From: Acidipropionibacterium thoenii DSM 20276
GTDB lineage: Bacteria; Actinomycetota; Actinomycetes; Propionibacteriales; Propionibacteriaceae
Length of the DNA stretch: 64,000 bases
Direction: 5' to 3'
Assembly (NCBI RefSeq): GCF_000423445.1
Contig: NZ_KE384019.1
Location: 211,297-275,296 of the forward strand
A model generated the notes under the pieces. That model was not told the origin of the DNA, searched no databases, and saw only the letters and a program-made list of their open reading frames with translations. Below, piece by piece: positions 1 to 9,130 of this stretch. The first letter of the stretch is position 1, and each line of letters opens with the position of its first letter. A program made the translations under genes and the position numbers.

Positions 1-1
1 C

Positions 2-2173
2 TGCTACGTGCTCGGGATCACCGTCGTCGACCCGGTCTTCTACCGACTGCCCTTCGAGCGGTTCCTCTCGGCGCTGCGCGAGGAGGAGCCCGACATCGAT
101 GTCGATTTCGACGCCCGGCGCCGCGAGAAGGTGATCCAGTACGTCTACACCAGGTATGGCCGCCACTACGCCGCCCAGGTGGCCAATGTCATCAGCTACC
201 GGCCCAAGAATGCGATCCGCGACATGGCCAAGGTGCTGGGCTACTCCCAGGGCCAGCAGGACGCCTGGTCGCGTCAGGTGGAGCACTGGGGATCCCGCAT
301 CAGCGGCCGGGAGGGGGCCGAGAAGATTCCCGAGCGGGTCCGGGAACTGGCTGACAAGGTGCTCGGCTTCCCCCGCCACCTGGGCATCCACTCGGCCGGA
401 ATGGTGCTCACCCGGCATGCGGTCGGCCAGGTGTGCCCCATCGAGCCGGCCCGGATGGCGGGGCGCACCGTGCTGCAGTGGGACAAGGAGGACTGCGCCT
501 GGATGGGGCTGGTGAAGTTCGACCTGCTCGGGCTGGGGATGCTCGCCGCCCTCCAGCACACCTTCGATCTGGTCGCCGAGCACTGCGGGGAGAGCTGGAC
601 GATGCAGTCGATCCCGCGCAACGAGCCAGGTGTCTACGACATGTTGTGCCGGGCCGACACGATCGGCATCTTCCAGGTCGAGAGCCGCGCCCAGATCGGT
701 ACCCTGCCCCGGCTGAAGCCGCGTTGCTTCTACGACCTTGCCGTGGAGATCGGGCTGATCCGCCCCGGCCCGATCCAGGGCGGGGCGGTCCACCCCTACA
801 TCCGTCGGCGCACCGGGGTGGATCCGGTGACATACCCGCATCCGATGCTGGAGCCGGTGCTCAAGCGCACCCTGGGCATCCCACTGTTCCAGGAGCAGCT
901 GATGCAGATGGCCACCACGGTGGGCAACTGCACCGCCGCCGACGCCGACCTGCTGCGCCGTGCGATGGGTTCCAAGCGCGGGGTGGAGCGAATCGACTCG
1001 CTGCGCGCCAAACTGTTCGAGGGGATGGCGGCCAACGGCATCGCCGACGACGTGGCCCAGGAGATCTACAACCGGATCGAGTCCTTCGCCAATTTCGGCT
1101 TCGCGGAGTCCCACTCGCTGAGCTTCGCGGTGCTGGTCTACGCCTCCTCGTGGTTGAAGCTGCACTACCCGGCGGCCTACCTGGCCGGTCTGCTGCGCTC
1201 CCAGCCGATGGGCTTCTACTCACCGGCCACCCTGGTGGCCGACGCCCGCCGGCACGGTGTGACGGTGCTCAAGCCCGATCTGATGGTCTCAGGGGTGCAG
1301 GCCGGTCTGGAACTGGAGCGTCGCGACGGCGGTGGGAGGTGGGGGAGGGGGGACGTCTCCCGCGGCACCGCGGGCGGGCGCTCCGACTGCCTGCTCGACC
1401 ACACCGAGGAGCAGATCGGCGAGTTCGACGCCGACGCTCCCGACGACACCGGATCGCACCGCCGCGACGGGGGGCTGGTGGTGCGGCTGGGACTGGCCGA
1501 CGTCTCGGCGATCTCGGTGGATGCTGCCGAGCAGATCGTCGCCGAGCGCGACGGTCAACCATTCGGCAGCCTCACCGATCTGGTGCGCAGGGTGGGGTTG
1601 GAGCCGGACCAGGTGGAGGCGCTCTCACTGGCCGGGGCCCTCGACCGGTTGGCGGGGTCTCGCCGTGGAGCGCTGTGGCAGTCCGGGCAGCTGGACGGAG
1701 TGGAGCCGGGGCAGTTGGACATCGAGGTGTGCAGTCAGCCGCCGCTGCTGCCCGAGCCGAGCCCGGTGGAGTTGCTGGGTCATGATCTGCGCTCGACCGG
1801 GATCAGTACCGCCGACCATCCGATGCGTCACCTGCGTTCGGCGATGACCGAGCGTGGCGTGCTGCAGATCGCGGCGCTGGGACAGGTGGAGGCGGGACGC
1901 CGCATCGAGGTGGCCGGGGTGGTGACCCATCGGCAGCGTCCGGCCACCGCCGGTGGCATCACCTTCATCAATCTCGAGGATGAGACCGGGCTGCTCAACG
2001 TCATCGTCACCGCCGGGGCCTGGAAGCGCTACCGGCAGGTGGCGCTGACCAGTTCGGGGATGGTGATCAGAGGAATTCTGGAGCGTGGCGACCAGGGGGT
2101 CATGAACCTCTACGCCGATCGTCTGGAGAGCCTGCAGATGGGCGTCGTCATCTCCTCCAGGAACTTCCGATGA
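2..2173 (+). CDS. dnaE2: Error-prone DNA polymerase DnaE2, C-terminal part (5' end outside window)
   Basis: This is the C-terminal two thirds of a C-family DNA polymerase of the translesion type DnaE2/ImuC. The reading frame is already open at base 2, so the start lies to the left of the window. Numbering from the GTG at position 8, the first two catalytic aspartates are in PDIDVDF (about residues 28-34) and the third is D172 in LVKFDLLGLG. An OB-fold (ITFINLEDETGLLNVIV) ends the protein, and no replicative-type C-terminal extension follows. DnaE2 normally works with ImuA and ImuB in SOS mutagenesis; those genes would be expected upstream, outside the window. DnaE1 is less likely because of the overall size and the DnaE2-like opening CYVLGITVVDP. 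Confidence 0.93.
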   Translation, partial: CYVLGITVVDPVFYRLPFERFLSALREEEPDIDVDFDARRREKVIQYVYTRYGRHYAAQVANVISYRPKNAIRDMAKVLGYSQGQQDAWSRQVEHWGSRISGREGAEKIPERVRELADKVLGFPRHLGIHSAGMVLTRHAVGQVCPIEPARMAGRTVLQWDKEDCAWMGLVKFDLLGLGMLAALQHTFDLVAEHCGESWTMQSIPRNEPGVYDMLCRADTIGIFQVESRAQIGTLPRLKPRCFYDLAVEIGLIRPGPIQGGAVHPYIRRRTGVDPVTYPHPMLEPVLKRTLGIPLFQEQLMQMATTVGNCTAADADLLRRAMGSKRGVERIDSLRAKLFEGMAANGIADDVAQEIYNRIESFANFGFAESHSLSFAVLVYASSWLKLHYPAAYLAGLLRSQPMGFYSPATLVADARRHGVTVLKPDLMVSGVQAGLELERRDGGGRWGRGDVSRGTAGGRSDCLLDHTEEQIGEFDADAPDDTGSHRRDGGLVVRLGLADVSAISVDAAEQIVAERDGQPFGSLTDLVRRVGLEPDQVEALSLAGALDRLAGSRRGALWQSGQLDGVEPGQLDIEVCSQPPLLPEPSPVELLGHDLRSTGISTADHPMRHLRSAMTERGVLQIAALGQVEAGRRIEVAGVVTHRQRPATAGGITFINLEDETGLLNVIVTAGAWKRYRQVALTSSGMVIRGILERGDQGVMNLYADRLESLQMGVVISSRNFR

Positions 2174-2227
2174 GGTCAGCTCGGACTCGTGGTCGCGATG
2201 GCCGCCGGAGTCTCGTGCTCAGCCCCT

Positions 2228-2244
2228 GGGTCCCGGGTGGACCC
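2228..2244. terminator. Hairpin between convergent dnaE2 and VOC gene
   Basis: Arms GGGTCC and GGACCC pair perfectly around a 5-base loop in the 106-bp gap between two converging genes. There is no T-tract on either strand, so this is only a possible bidirectional terminator. Confidence 0.35.
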
Positions 2245-2279
2245 GAGGACCGGGATCGCTGAGCGGAGAAGCCGACAGC

Positions 2280-2717
2280 TCAGACGTAACCGGCCGGTAC
2301 CAGAAGATCCCACTGCACCCCGAAGCGGTCCCTGATCCGCCCATAGTGGTCTCCCCATGGTGCCTTGGCGAAGGCCATGGTGACCTCCGCCCCGGTGTCG
2401 GTGAGCTTGCCGATGAGCGCCTCGCCGGTCTCGACGGCGTCCAGACTGATGAGGAATGAGTAGACCTGCGAGGTCAGACCCGGCATGGTCCCGTCAGGAC
2501 TCGGCATCGAGTCACCTCCTGCCAAGGTCACCAGGCCGTCATGCAGCTGAGCGTGCGCGACGGCCTGGGCGGGCGGGTCCATCGGGAACTGGGTGGTGGG
2601 CATGTCACCGTAGTGGCCGATCTCCAGCTCGCCGCCGAAGACCTCCTGGTAGTAGTGGAAGGCCTCGTCGGCCGTGCCGGGGAAACTGATGTAGGGGGTG
2701 AAGGCGGGAGCTGCCAT
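2280..2717 (-). CDS. VOC-family (PhnB/glyoxalase-like) protein
   Basis: A 145-residue protein of the vicinal-oxygen-chelate fold, PhnB-like subgroup. It has the opening PYISFPGTADEAFHYYQEVFGG and the closing segment APWGDHYGRIRDRFGVQWDL typical of these small cytoplasmic proteins. The family includes metal-dependent and metal-free members, and the substrate here cannot be told. I chose the internal ATG at 2717 rather than the longest frame (2768), because the homologous region begins there and a GAAGGGA ribosome site lies just upstream. It stands alone, converging on dnaE2. Confidence 0.85.
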   Translation of the reverse strand: MAAPAFTPYISFPGTADEAFHYYQEVFGGELEIGHYGDMPTTQFPMDPPAQAVAHAQLHDGLVTLAGGDSMPSPDGTMPGLTSQVYSFLISLDAVETGEALIGKLTDTGAEVTMAFAKAPWGDHYGRIRDRFGVQWDLLVPAGYV

Positions 2718-2789
2718 GGCGTTGTCCCTTCGTGATGCCCTGGTGGGCGAGGACTGGGTTGCGGTCACGCTATCAACCGAAGGGGTGAC

Positions 2790-4736
2790 TCAGAGCACCT
2801 CGACGAGGTGGACGACGGCGACCACGACGGCCACCGCGGTGAGTCCGTAGCCGACCGACAGCAGGGTGAGGGGTTGGCGGATGGCCGCTCCGAACCGGGC
2901 CCAGTTGGGCAGTTTCTCGCGGGGCACGGTGTCCCAGGACTGCTCGGTGGCCTCGGCCCGCGACAGCGCGATGTGGGACAGCACGAGGCCGGGGAGGGGC
3001 ACCAGCATCGACAGCCAGACCAGGCCGTTGGACATCGCCCTGATGTCCAGTACCCCGGTCAGTGCCAGAACCACCTCGGTCAGTACTGCGGCTCCGGCCA
3101 GCACGGTCATCACGAGGGCCGCCCGGTGGGTGCGGATCGGTTCGGCGTCCTGGTTGAGCACGGTCATCTCACGCGTCTCGGAGGCCGCGACCAGGGGCGC
3201 CGGGTCGGAGGCGGCGGCGTCGCCGGCCACCAGCCCTTCGCCGAACTGGGACAGCACATTCTCCTGGTGACCCTCGCGGCGAACCCGGGAGTGCAGATAG
3301 GAGTAACCGAAGTAGATGACGAAACCGACCAGCAGCCAGACGATGAATCGCAGCCAGGTCTCCACCGCCAGGTTGGACATCAACCAGAGGCACAGCACCC
3401 CGGAGATGATCGGTAGGGCAGGGGAGAAGGGGACGGTGAAACCGCGCTTGAGATCGGGGAAGCGTTTGCGCTGGACCGGTATCGAGAAGCTCACCAGCAC
3501 GAAGGCGCTCAGGGTGCCGATGTTGATCATCTCGGAGAGCTGGTCGACATCGGCCAGTGCGGCCACGACGGCGACGACCACGCCGCAGATGATCTGCAGC
3601 AGAGCAGGGGTGCCGCGCTTCGAGGTGCGGGAGACCTGGCGGGGCATCAGGCCGTCGCGGCTCATCGAGAACACCACCCGAGTCAGTCCGAGCAGCAGCA
3701 CCATGATGACGGTGGTCAGCCCGATGAGGATGCCGATGGTGATGAGGGTTCCCACCCAGTTGGCGCCGACCAGTTTGAAGGCGGTGGCCAGCGAGACGTC
3801 CTTCTGGGTGGCCATCGTCTTGTAGGAGACCATCCCGGTGACCACGATGGTCACCGCGATGTAGAGCGCCGAGACCAGCGCCAGGCCGCCGAAGATGCCG
3901 CGCGGCAGTGTCTTCTGCGGGTCCTTGGCCTCCTCAGCGGTGGTGGCGACGATGTCGAAGCCGATGAAGGCGAAGAAGACCAGGGCGGCAGCCCCCATCA
4001 GCCCGTAGGCGCCGTAGCGGGTGGGCTCGGCGCCGGAGAGGAAGGAGAACAGGCTCTGCCCCAGAACCCCGGTGGCCGATCCGTCGGGGTTGGGCTCGGA
4101 GGGTGGGAAGAAGGGGGTGAAGTTGGAGGCCTTCACGTAGAAGGCGCCTGCCACGATGATGAACAGGGTCACCGAGATCTTGATCGCGGTGAGAATCCCG
4201 TTGACCCGCGATGTCAGTTTGGTGCCCAGCACCAGCAGGACCGTGAAGAAGGCCACGATGAGGGCCGGCGGCCAGGAGACGCTGACCGAGCCGATGGAGA
4301 ACTCGGTGGCCACCCCGATGTGGAGGAATCCGAAGACGTCGGACAGGTAGATGCCCCAGTACTTCGAGATCACCGATGCGGCCATCAGCATCTCGAGAAT
4401 GAGATCCCAGCCGATCACCCAGGCCAGCAGCTCGCCCAGCGACAGGTAGGAGAAGGTGTACGCCGAACCGGAGACCGGTACCGAGGAGGCGAACTCGGCG
4501 TAGTTCATCACGGCCAGGCCGCAGATGACCGCGGCAATGACGAAGGAGATGATGACCGAGGGGCCGGCGTAGAGCGCGGCGGCCTGAGCCCCGACCGAGA
4601 AGATCCCGGCGCCCACCGCTACCGCGACACCCATCACGGCGATATCCATCGGCCCGAGTTCACGTTTGAGGCTGCGTTCCGGGTCGCCGAGATCCTCCTC
4701 GACCTGGTGCAACCCCTTTCTGACCAGCAGCGACAT
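2790..4736 (-). CDS. APC-superfamily amino acid permease (CAT type)
   Basis: A 648-residue integral membrane transporter of the amino acid/polyamine/organocation superfamily, resembling cationic amino acid transporters. Recognisable parts are a cytoplasmic N-terminus with ERSLKRELGPMDIAVMGV, the first helix with VGAGIFSVGAQAA, a long run of hydrophobic helices (about 12-14), and a hydrophilic stretch near residues 490-550 before the last helices. The start was set at ATG 4736 (MSLLVRKGLHQ), which follows a GGAGAAG ribosome site; the longer frame adds 39 non-homologous residues. It lies 130 bp downstream of the UvrA-like gene on the same strand. Substrate is not readable from sequence; lysine, arginine or other amino acids are possible. 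Confidence 0.9.
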   Translation of the reverse strand: MSLLVRKGLHQVEEDLGDPERSLKRELGPMDIAVMGVAVAVGAGIFSVGAQAAALYAGPSVIISFVIAAVICGLAVMNYAEFASSVPVSGSAYTFSYLSLGELLAWVIGWDLILEMLMAASVISKYWGIYLSDVFGFLHIGVATEFSIGSVSVSWPPALIVAFFTVLLVLGTKLTSRVNGILTAIKISVTLFIIVAGAFYVKASNFTPFFPPSEPNPDGSATGVLGQSLFSFLSGAEPTRYGAYGLMGAAALVFFAFIGFDIVATTAEEAKDPQKTLPRGIFGGLALVSALYIAVTIVVTGMVSYKTMATQKDVSLATAFKLVGANWVGTLITIGILIGLTTVIMVLLLGLTRVVFSMSRDGLMPRQVSRTSKRGTPALLQIICGVVVAVVAALADVDQLSEMINIGTLSAFVLVSFSIPVQRKRFPDLKRGFTVPFSPALPIISGVLCLWLMSNLAVETWLRFIVWLLVGFVIYFGYSYLHSRVRREGHQENVLSQFGEGLVAGDAAASDPAPLVAASETREMTVLNQDAEPIRTHRAALVMTVLAGAAVLTEVVLALTGVLDIRAMSNGLVWLSMLVPLPGLVLSHIALSRAEATEQSWDTVPREKLPNWARFGAAIRQPLTLLSVGYGLTAVAVVVAVVHLVEVL

Positions 4737-4866
4737 ACCCAGCTTCTCCTGTCTGGCGGCCGATCGAGTGGTGACCGCACCAAGCAGAAAGGCTATCTTC
4801 GCGCAGTGCGGAGATGAGACGCGGGGGTCGCATCGTGGACCATCCCGGTCCATCGGCGAGCCGGAG

Positions 4867-7164
4867 TCAGTCGAGACGGCGTGCCAGGTACCGTCCGGTG
4901 ACGGTGCTGCTGGCGGCCAGCTCGCGCGGTGTGCCCGCGAAGTCGACCAGCCCGCCGTGGTGGCCGGCCCCCGGGCCCAGGTCGATCACCCAGTCCGCAT
5001 GGGCGATGACCGCCAGATGGTGCTCGATGACGATGACCGAACGCCCGGCATCGACCAACTGGTCGAGCAGCCTCAGCAGGACGTCGATATCGGCCGGGTG
5101 CAGGCCGCTGGTCGGTTCGTCGAGCACGAACAGACCGCCGTCGCCGGCCATCTGGATGGCCAGTTTGAGCCGCTGCAGCTCTCCCCCGGACAGCGTGCTC
5201 AGCGGCTGGCCGATGGCGAGATAGCCCAGGCCGACATCCTTCATCCGCGACAGGATCCGGTCGGCCTGAGGCACGGTGGCATCCGGGCCGCTGAAGAACC
5301 GGTGGGCCTGCTCGACGCTCATCTCGAGCACCTCACTGATGTCGCGCCCGGCCAGTCGGTACTCCAGGACCGCCGGCTGGAAGCGCTTGCCACCGCAGTC
5401 CTCGCAGATGGTGGCAGTGGTCTCCATGAAGCCCAGCTCGGTGTAGATGACGCCGTTGCCGTTGCAGCTCGGGCAGGCTCCCTCGGAGTTGGAGCTGAAC
5501 AGTGCGGGTCTGACGCCGTTGGCCGTGGCGAAGGCCTTCCGGATCGGGTCCAGGAGCCCGGTGTAGGTGGCGGGGTTGCTGCGCCGCGATCCCCTGACGG
5601 GGGTCTGGTCGATGGTGATCGCGCCGGCCTGCGGTGGCAGGCAGCCGCGGATCAGTGAGCTCTTCCCGGATCCGGCGACCCCGGTCACCGCGCACAGCAG
5701 TCCGAGCGGAATGTCGACCGAGACGTCGCGCAGGTTGTGCAGGTTCGCGTGCCGGACGGGGATGGTGCCAGAGGGCTGACGCACCGTGTGCTTGAGGACG
5801 ACCGGGGTCGCGAGATGTCGCCCCGTCAGGGTCCCCGAGGACCGCAGGCCGGCGACGTCCCCCTGATAACAGATCCGCCCGCCGTCGGGACCGGCGCCCG
5901 GCCCCAGATCGACGATGTGGTCGGCGATGGCGATCGTCTCGGGCTTGTGCTCGGCCACCAGAACGGTGTTCGACTTGTCGCGCAGCCGCAGCAGCAGACC
6001 GTTGAGCCGGTCGATGTCGGCCGGATGCAGGCCGGCGGTGGGCTCGTCGAAGACGTAGGTGACGTCGGTGAGGGCCGATCCCAGATGTCGGATCATCTTG
6101 ACCCGCTGGGCCTCTCCGCCCGACAGACTGCCGGAGGCGCGATTGAGGGACAGATATCCCAGGCCGATCTCGGAGAAGGATCCGAGAGTGTCCCTCAGGG
6201 CCTCCAGCAGCGGGCCGACCGACGGTTCTGTCAGCTCGTCGACCCACTCGGCCAGGTCGGAGACCTGCATCGCCGAGGCGTCGGCGATGGACAGTCCGCC
6301 GATGGTGGCCCGACGCGCCGCCTCCGCCAGGCGGGTGCCCTGGCACTCGGGGCAGGTGGCGAAGTTGACCGCGCGCTCGACGAAGTCGCGGATGTGGGGC
6401 TGCATCCCCTCAGGGTCCTTGGACAGCATCGACTTGCGGATCCGGGGGACCAGTCCCTCGTAGGTGATGTTGATGCCCTGTTTCTGATACTTGATCTTGG
6501 TGGGTTCCTTGTACAGGAAGTTGCCCAGCTCGCGTCGGCTGAAGTCGCGGATGGGTCTGTCGGGGTCGAGCAACCCGGACTCGGTGTAGAGCCGGACATT
6601 CCAGCTTCCGGGCTTGTAGCCCGGAATGGTGAGGGCGCCCTGGTTCAGCGACCTCGAGTCGTCGTAGAGCCGGGTGAGATCGATCTCGGAGACCGATCCA
6701 CGCCCCTCGCAGCGCGGGCACATGCCGCCGGTGACATGGAACTCGGCGAGTTGTCTGATGCCCTTGCGGTCCCCCGTCTCGATCCTGACCGATCCGGTGC
6801 CGCTGGATGAGGCGACATTGAAGGAGAAGGCCTTGGGCCCACCGATGTGGGGCTCGGCGAGCCGGCTGAACAGCACCCGCAGCATGGCGTCTGCGTCGGT
6901 GACGGTGCCGACGGTGGAACGAGGGTTCGAGCCCAGTCGGCTCTGGTCGACGGTGATCGCTGTGGTGAGTCCCTGGAGTCGATCCACATCCGGTCGCGAC
7001 GCAGTGGGCATCATGCCCTGGAGGAAGGCGGTGTAGGTCTCATTGATGAGGCGCTGCGACTCGGCGGCGATGGTGTCGAGGACCAGGGAGCTCTTCCCCG
7101 ACCCGGAGACCCCGGTGAACACCGTGAGCGGCTCCGCGCGAGATCTCGGAATGGCCGTCAACAC
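4867..7164 (-). CDS. UvrA-like ABC ATPase (UvrA2/DrrC type), original 5' end deleted
   Basis: A duplicated-ABC protein of the UvrA family. It has Walker A motifs GVSGSGKSS and GVAGSGKSS, signatures LSGGEAQRVKM and LSGGELQRLKL, Walker B FVLDEPTSGLHP, and zinc-finger cysteines CPRCEG, CPECQG and CPSCNGNG...CEDCGGK. At roughly 765 residues it matches the shorter UvrA2/DrrC class that lacks the UvrB-binding region and is linked to antibiotic tolerance. Homology begins abruptly at LTVFTGVSG (base 7128). The usual first 20-25 residues are absent, and the frame runs straight into DNA that encodes a MarR fragment on the other strand. A GTG at 7164 could serve as a makeshift start with a purine-rich GGTGGAGA before it. 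Function of the shortened protein is uncertain. Confidence 0.85.
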   Translation of the reverse strand: MLTAIPRSRAEPLTVFTGVSGSGKSSLVLDTIAAESQRLINETYTAFLQGMMPTASRPDVDRLQGLTTAITVDQSRLGSNPRSTVGTVTDADAMLRVLFSRLAEPHIGGPKAFSFNVASSSGTGSVRIETGDRKGIRQLAEFHVTGGMCPRCEGRGSVSEIDLTRLYDDSRSLNQGALTIPGYKPGSWNVRLYTESGLLDPDRPIRDFSRRELGNFLYKEPTKIKYQKQGINITYEGLVPRIRKSMLSKDPEGMQPHIRDFVERAVNFATCPECQGTRLAEAARRATIGGLSIADASAMQVSDLAEWVDELTEPSVGPLLEALRDTLGSFSEIGLGYLSLNRASGSLSGGEAQRVKMIRHLGSALTDVTYVFDEPTAGLHPADIDRLNGLLLRLRDKSNTVLVAEHKPETIAIADHIVDLGPGAGPDGGRICYQGDVAGLRSSGTLTGRHLATPVVLKHTVRQPSGTIPVRHANLHNLRDVSVDIPLGLLCAVTGVAGSGKSSLIRGCLPPQAGAITIDQTPVRGSRRSNPATYTGLLDPIRKAFATANGVRPALFSSNSEGACPSCNGNGVIYTELGFMETTATICEDCGGKRFQPAVLEYRLAGRDISEVLEMSVEQAHRFFSGPDATVPQADRILSRMKDVGLGYLAIGQPLSTLSGGELQRLKLAIQMAGDGGLFVLDEPTSGLHPADIDVLLRLLDQLVDAGRSVIVIEHHLAVIAHADWVIDLGPGAGHHGGLVDFAGTPRELAASSTVTGRYLARRLD

Positions 7165-7459
7165 CGTCTCCACCCTCGTCGCCCGGCTCGTGCAGGCCGG
7201 CAGCCTGGTGCGCCGGGCCGATCCGGCGGACGGCCGGGTGGTGCGCCTGGAGCTCTCCGAACCGGTTGCGGCCCGGATCGGTTCCTGGCGCGATGCGCGG
7301 GTGGCCGTCACCGCGGCCGCGATCGCACAGCTGGGGGCCGAGGACCAGCTCGCCCTGGCAGCGGCGCTACCTGCTCTGGTCCGCCTCACCGAGCTGGTCG
7401 ATCCGGACGGTTCCGAGATCTCGCAGAACGACCACGACGACCACCAGGAGGAGCGATGA
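7132..7459 (+). pseudogene. MarR-family regulator, 5'-truncated
   Basis: The frame encodes the second half of a MarR winged helix: recognition helix LGMAVNTVSTLVARLVQAG, the wing RRADPADGRVVRLELS, and the C-terminal dimerisation helix. The first 40-50 residues and any start codon are gone, because the sequence upstream is the antisense of the UvrA-like gene. The stop codon overlaps the ATG of the ABC ATPase gene (ATGA), so marR once headed a three-gene export operon. Its promoter was lost with the 5' end. Confidence 0.8.
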
Positions 7460-8299
7460 GCAGCACCACTGCCGGCGTCGCCGTGCAGATCGACCACCTC
7501 AGTCACACCTTCGGCAGCGGGCGGCACGGGCTCCACACCGCTGTCGACGATCTCACCCTGAGCGTGCAGGCGGGGGAGTGCATGGGGCTGCTGGGCCCCA
7601 ACGGAGCGGGCAAGACGACGACCATCCGGCTCATCAACACATTGCTGCCCATCCAGCACGGACGGATCCGGATCCACGGTCTGGACGTCTCCAGCCAGGC
7701 CATGAAGGTGCGCCGGCTGATCGGCTACGTCCCCCCAGCAGCTGTCGATCGAGGGGGCACTGACGGGGCGGGAGAACGTCGAGTGGTTCGCCCGGCTCTT
7801 CGACATCCCTCGCTCCCAGCGGCGTCGGCGGGTCGACCAGGTGCTCGAGATGGTCGACCTGCAGGATGCCGCCGGTCGACTGGCGTCCACCTTCTCCGGC
7901 GGGATGGTCCGTCGCCTCGAGCTGGCTCAGGCGCTGGTCAACCAACCTGCGGTCCTGATCCTCGACGAGCCGACCGTGGGGTTGGATCCGGTGGCCCGGG
8001 ACTCGGTGTGGGCCCGGGTGCGACAGATGCAGGCCGAGCACGGCATGACAGTGCTCATCACCACCCACTACATGGATGAGGCCGAGGCGATGTGCGATCG
8101 GATCGCCATGATGACCCACGGTCGTCTCGCAGCACTGGGGACCTCCGAGGAGCTCAGGTCCCAGCTCGGCGGGCGGAACGGTGGGTCCGCCAGTCTTGAG
8201 GACGTCTTCCGGTACTACGCCCGGTCCGGTCTCGACGAGGACCAAGGAGGGAGCCGCAATGTCAGAGCAGGTCGTCGCACCGCCAACAGGGTGGGATGA
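7456..8299 (+). pseudogene. Drug-export ABC transporter ATPase (DrrA-like), frameshifted
   Basis: This encodes an ABC-2-type export ATPase of the daunorubicin-resistance class, about 280 residues if intact. Walker A is GLLGPNGAGKTTT, the signature is FSGGMVRRLELAQAL, Walker B is VLILDEPTVGLDP, and the C-terminus ends RNVRAGRRTANRVG as in this subfamily. The frame breaks at a run of six C (7731-7736). Five C would read IGYVPQQLSIEGALTGREN and continue without fault to the stop at 8299. Either the gene is disrupted, or the base is a homopolymer sequencing error. It overlaps marR at its start and the permease gene by 41 bp at its end. Confidence 0.9.
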
Positions 8300-9074
8300 G
8301 AAGCGCAACATCGTGGCGGTGACGCTGTCCAGGGTGGGAGCGTTCTGTCTGGTGGAGCTCCAGAAGCTCAGGCATGACCGCACGGAGTTGTTCACCCGTG
8401 CCGTCCAGCCGGTGCTGTGGCTCACGATCTTCGGCACCACCTTCAGCCGGATCCACGCCATCCCGACCGGCACCATCTCGTATCTGTCCTACATGGCCCC
8501 CGGGGTGATCGCCCAGTCGGCACTGTTCGTGGCGATCTTCTACGGCATCCAGATCATCTGGGAGCGCGACGCCGGCATCCTCGCCAAGCTGCTCGTCACA
8601 CCGACTCCCCGGGTCGCCCTGGTGACCGGGAAGGCCTTCGCCGCCGGGGTGCGCGCGGTGGCGATCGCCATGGTGGTGATCGTGGTCGCCCTCATCATGC
8701 GCATCGAGATGACCTGGAATCCGCTGCGCTGGCTCGCTGTCTTCGGGGTGGTGATGCTGGGCTCGGCATTCTTCTGCTGCCTGTCGCTGACCATCGCCGG
8801 GATCGTGCTGCACCGCGACCGGCTGATGGGTATCGGGCAGGCGATCACCATGCCGTTGTTCTTCGCCTCCAACGCCCTGTACCCGACACAGATCATGCCG
8901 GGCTGGGTGAAGGCACTGGCCACCGTCAACCCGCTGAGCTACGAGGTCCAGATGATGCGCGGCCTGCTGCTCGGTCAGCCCACCGACTACCTCCACGACC
9001 TGACGGTCCTGGTCTGCGCGGTGGTCGTCATGATCGTGGTGGCGAGCAGCCTGCTGGGCCGCCTCTCCAGGTGA
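8259..9074 (+). CDS. ABC-2 type export permease (DrrB-like)
   Basis: A 271-residue membrane subunit of an ABC-2 exporter, the partner of the ATPase just upstream. It has about six transmembrane segments, starting with RAVQPVLWLTIFG and including LPLF-like and YPTQIMPGWVKALATVNPLSYEV segments characteristic of DrrB/NodJ permeases. The ATG at 8259 follows a strong AAGGAGG site; longer in-frame starts would overlap the ATPase by more than 100 bp. The gene itself is intact, although its ATPase partner is frameshifted and its regulator truncated. Likely drug or lipid export; substrate unknown. Confidence 0.88.
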   Translation: MSEQVVAPPTGWDEKRNIVAVTLSRVGAFCLVELQKLRHDRTELFTRAVQPVLWLTIFGTTFSRIHAIPTGTISYLSYMAPGVIAQSALFVAIFYGIQIIWERDAGILAKLLVTPTPRVALVTGKAFAAGVRAVAIAMVVIVVALIMRIEMTWNPLRWLAVFGVVMLGSAFFCCLSLTIAGIVLHRDRLMGIGQAITMPLFFASNALYPTQIMPGWVKALATVNPLSYEVQMMRGLLLGQPTDYLHDLTVLVCAVVVMIVVASSLLGRLSR

Positions 9075-9116
9075 GGTCCGACCGGGGGCGGTGAGAGGGC
9101 GCCTCCATCGGTTTCA

Positions 9117-9122
9117 TAGACT
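9117..9122 (+). promoter_or_regulatory. -10 box of nitroreductase gene (leaderless start)
   Basis: TAGACT sits 8 bases before the ATG at 9131 and no ribosome site is present, so transcription probably begins at or next to the start codon. Confidence 0.5.
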
Positions 9123-9130
9123 GGGCGCCG

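Noticed and set aside
7164-7890. N-terminal extension of the UvrA-like frame to 7890
   Set aside because: The extra roughly 240 residues are antisense of marR and the ABC ATPase and show no UvrA homology.
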